From NCBI RefSeq assembly GCF_009755605.1, contig NZ_WPNZ01000009.1, forward strand, positions 310,001-374,000: a DNA stretch of 64,000 nt, given 5' to 3'. Shown in pieces: positions 62,813 through 64,000 of this stretch. Under the pieces are notes generated by a model. It saw only the letters and a program-made list of their open reading frames with translations. It ran no database searches and was not told the origin of the DNA. The DNA comes from Streptomyces typhae (GTDB lineage: Bacteria; Actinomycetota; Actinomycetes; Streptomycetales; Streptomycetaceae). Every line of letters starts with the position of its first letter. Positions within the stretch are counted from its first letter, which is position 1. Position numbers and translations under genes: made by a program.

Positions 62813-63576
62813 CGGACCGCCCCGCCCCCGCACCGGACCGCGCGCCCGAGCCCCCGCAGCCCCAGGCTCAGGCTCAGGCCCAGGCCCAGAGCCAGGCCCA
62901 GCCCCAGAGCCAATCCCAGTCCCAGCCCCCCACCCCGCGCCGCCGCGGCCGCCCCACCCGCACCCAGTCCGCCCAGGGCCCCGCCACCCGCGAGGTGATC
63001 CTGGACGCCGCCCGCGCGCAGTTCTCCGAGCGCGGGTACGAGAAGGCCTCCGTACGGTCCATCGCCAAGGCGGCCGGGGTGGACTCGGCCCTCGTGCACC
63101 ACTACTTCGGCACCAAGGAACAGGTCTTCGCGGCGGCCGTCGAGGTGGCCTTCGCGCCCGCGTTCCAGGCGCCCGGCGCCGTGGAGGCCGGGCCGCCCGA
63201 AGAGCTGGGGGAGCGGCTCACCCGCTTCATCCTCGGCGTCTGGGAGAACCCGGAGACCCGCGCGCCGCTCCTGGCGATCGTGCGCTCCGCGGTCAACAAC
63301 GAGACGGCGGCCGCGGTCTTCCGCGACCTCGTCACCGGGCAGGTGCTGTCCCGCATCGCCCGCGGCCTCGACCTGCCGGACGCCGAGCTGCGCGCCGGGC
63401 TGGCCGCGGCACAGCTCGTCGGCACGGCGATGCTGCGGTACGTGATCAAGGTCGAGCCTCTGGCCTCGGTGGACCTGGAGCAGATCGTGGCTCGCGTGGC
63501 GCCCGTCGTACAGGGGCATCTCACCGCCGACCGGACCCGCACCGGCCGGCCGGGGACCGCCGACCAGGCCCGCTGA
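62809..63576 (+). CDS. TetR-family regulator with Gln/Pro-rich N-terminus
   Basis: 255 residues. HTH: ILDAARAQFSERGYEKASVR, SIAKAAGVDSALVHHYFGTK, EQVFAAAVEVAF. The ligand domain has the TetR-C pattern (LGVWENPETRAPLLAIVRSA). Residues 15-40 are a QAQAQAQSQAQPQSQSQ stretch encoded by CAGGCT/CAGGCC repeats. It overlaps the preceding isomerase gene (ATGA), so it is co-translated with it and may regulate it. Confidence 0.93.
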   Translation: MTDRPAPAPDRAPEPPQPQAQAQAQAQSQAQPQSQSQSQPPTPRRRGRPTRTQSAQGPATREVILDAARAQFSERGYEKASVRSIAKAAGVDSALVHHYFGTKEQVFAAAVEVAFAPAFQAPGAVEAGPPEELGERLTRFILGVWENPETRAPLLAIVRSAVNNETAAAVFRDLVTGQVLSRIARGLDLPDAELRAGLAAAQLVGTAMLRYVIKVEPLASVDLEQIVARVAPVVQGHLTADRTRTGRPGTADQAR

Positions 63577-63623
63577 CCAGCCCCGCACACCCGGGCGCAC
63601 CGCGCTGAGACAGCCGTCCCGCC

Positions 63624-63644
63624 ATCCGGACACCCTGTCCGGAT
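63624..63644 (+). terminator. Hairpin after the TetR gene
   Basis: ATCCGGACA and TGTCCGGAT are perfectly complementary across CCC, followed by CTT. Lies 47 nt after the stop of the TetR gene. Confidence 0.7.
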
Positions 63645-63645
63645 C

Positions 63646-63675
63646 TTGGATCACCGGCGTACGCTCGACGGTAGT
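63646..63675 (+). promoter_or_regulatory. Possible ilvD promoter
   Basis: TTGGAT and GGTAGT with an 18-nt spacer lie 53-82 bp before the ilvD start. The -35 matches 4 of 6 to TTGACA. Weak; consensus match only. Confidence 0.3.
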
Positions 63676-63727
63676 CACACCTGCCCCGAACATGCCGCGC
63701 AGCATGACCCTTGAGGAGCGAGCGACG

Positions 63728-64000
63728 ATGCCCGAGCTGAGGTCCCGCACAGTCACCCACGGCCGCAACATGGCGGGCGCGCGCGCCCTTATGCGGGCCT
63801 CCGGGGTACCGGGCGCGGACATCGGCCGGAAGCCGATCATCGCCGTGGCGAACTCCTTCACCGAGTTCGTGCCGGGCCACACGCACCTCGCGCCCGTGGG
63901 CCGCATCGTGAGCGAGGCGGTCCGGGAGGCGGGCGGCATCCCGCGCGAGTTCAACACCATCGCCGTGGACGACGGCATCGCCATGGGCCACGGCGGCATG
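63728..64000 (+). CDS. ilvD: Dihydroxy-acid dehydratase IlvD (5' part only)
   Basis: The first 91 codons are present. Dehydrates dihydroxy acids in branched-chain amino acid and pantothenate synthesis, using an Fe-S cluster. The segments RSRTVTHGRNMAGARALMRA, IIAVANSFTEFVPGHTHL and FNTIAVDDGIAMGHGGM match IlvD. ATG at 63728 with GAGGAG 9 nt upstream. Truncated by the window edge. Confidence 0.96.
   Translation, partial: MPELRSRTVTHGRNMAGARALMRASGVPGADIGRKPIIAVANSFTEFVPGHTHLAPVGRIVSEAVREAGGIPREFNTIAVDDGIAMGHGGM

Overview
The window is a high-GC chromosomal segment of a Streptomyces-type actinomycete. The evidence is very strong codon bias to G/C in third position, many GTG and a few TTG starts, 4-bp stop/start overlaps, TTA as a nearly absent codon, and recognisable Streptomyces core loci: sigE-cseABC, clpC, lsr2, disA-radA, panC-nadB-nadC-coaX and an orphan nuoD2. 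No tRNA, rRNA, prophage, insertion sequence or CRISPR array is visible. It looks like core chromosome with small accessory patches.

Layout, left to right. 1-5.2 kb: folate genes (folB partial, an NTF2-like protein, folP), a membrane lysyltransferase-like protein and a membrane-anchored esterase. 5.2-9.1 kb: a four-part ABC importer for quaternary-amine osmoprotectants, with its ATPase gene divergent from two permeases and a lipoprotein. 9.2-15 kb: a coiled-coil membrane protein, a pair of PH-domain (YdbS/YdbT-like) membrane proteins, an orphan NuoD-like protein, and a convergent MidA/NDUFAF7-type methyltransferase. 15-18.2 kb: a NarL-type two-component system and an ArsR-type regulator. 18.5-26 kb: a threonine aldolase, then an operon joining pantothenate and NAD biosynthesis (DUF2520-panC-nadB-nadC-coaX). 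26-30 kb: small membrane and surface proteins, a BlaI-type regulator, ArgA, Lsr2 and a primase-polymerase-like protein. 30-33 kb: clpC with a candidate ClgR box and a strong terminator.

33-39.1 kb holds the most distinctive accessory element: two tandem paralogous NACHT (STAND) ATPases of about 1000 residues with leucine-rich C-termini. The downstream one carries two TTA codons, one at codon 6. 39.4-43.8 kb: an M23 peptidase, a divergent TetR/MFS drug-efflux pair with an obvious operator, an AraC regulator and a VOC protein. 43.8-48 kb: the cell-envelope stress operon sigE-cseA-cseB-cseC, with a greatly extended repetitive N-terminus on CseC. 48.3-53.8 kb: mutY, a second NarL-type two-component system whose kinase has an extra C-terminal membrane/sensor module, a PAP2 phosphatase and a secreted/membrane protein. 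53.9-56.5 kb: disA (c-di-AMP synthase) and radA. 56.7-59 kb: a single polypeptide that appears to join a sigma-like module, a zinc anti-sigma motif, a membrane span and a BACON domain. 59-64 kb: a repeat block, a cysteine-rich protein, a Ppx/GppA phosphatase, a sugar isomerase-like protein, a TetR regulator, and the start of ilvD.

The best candidates for undescribed biology are the tandem NACHT-LRR pair with its shared CGTCACAT boxes and TTA control, the orphan NuoD next to a putative NuoD-arginine methyltransferase, the sigma/anti-sigma/BACON fusion, and the kinase with a C-terminal BamE-like domain. Short tandem repeats are unusually frequent, both between genes and inside coding regions.
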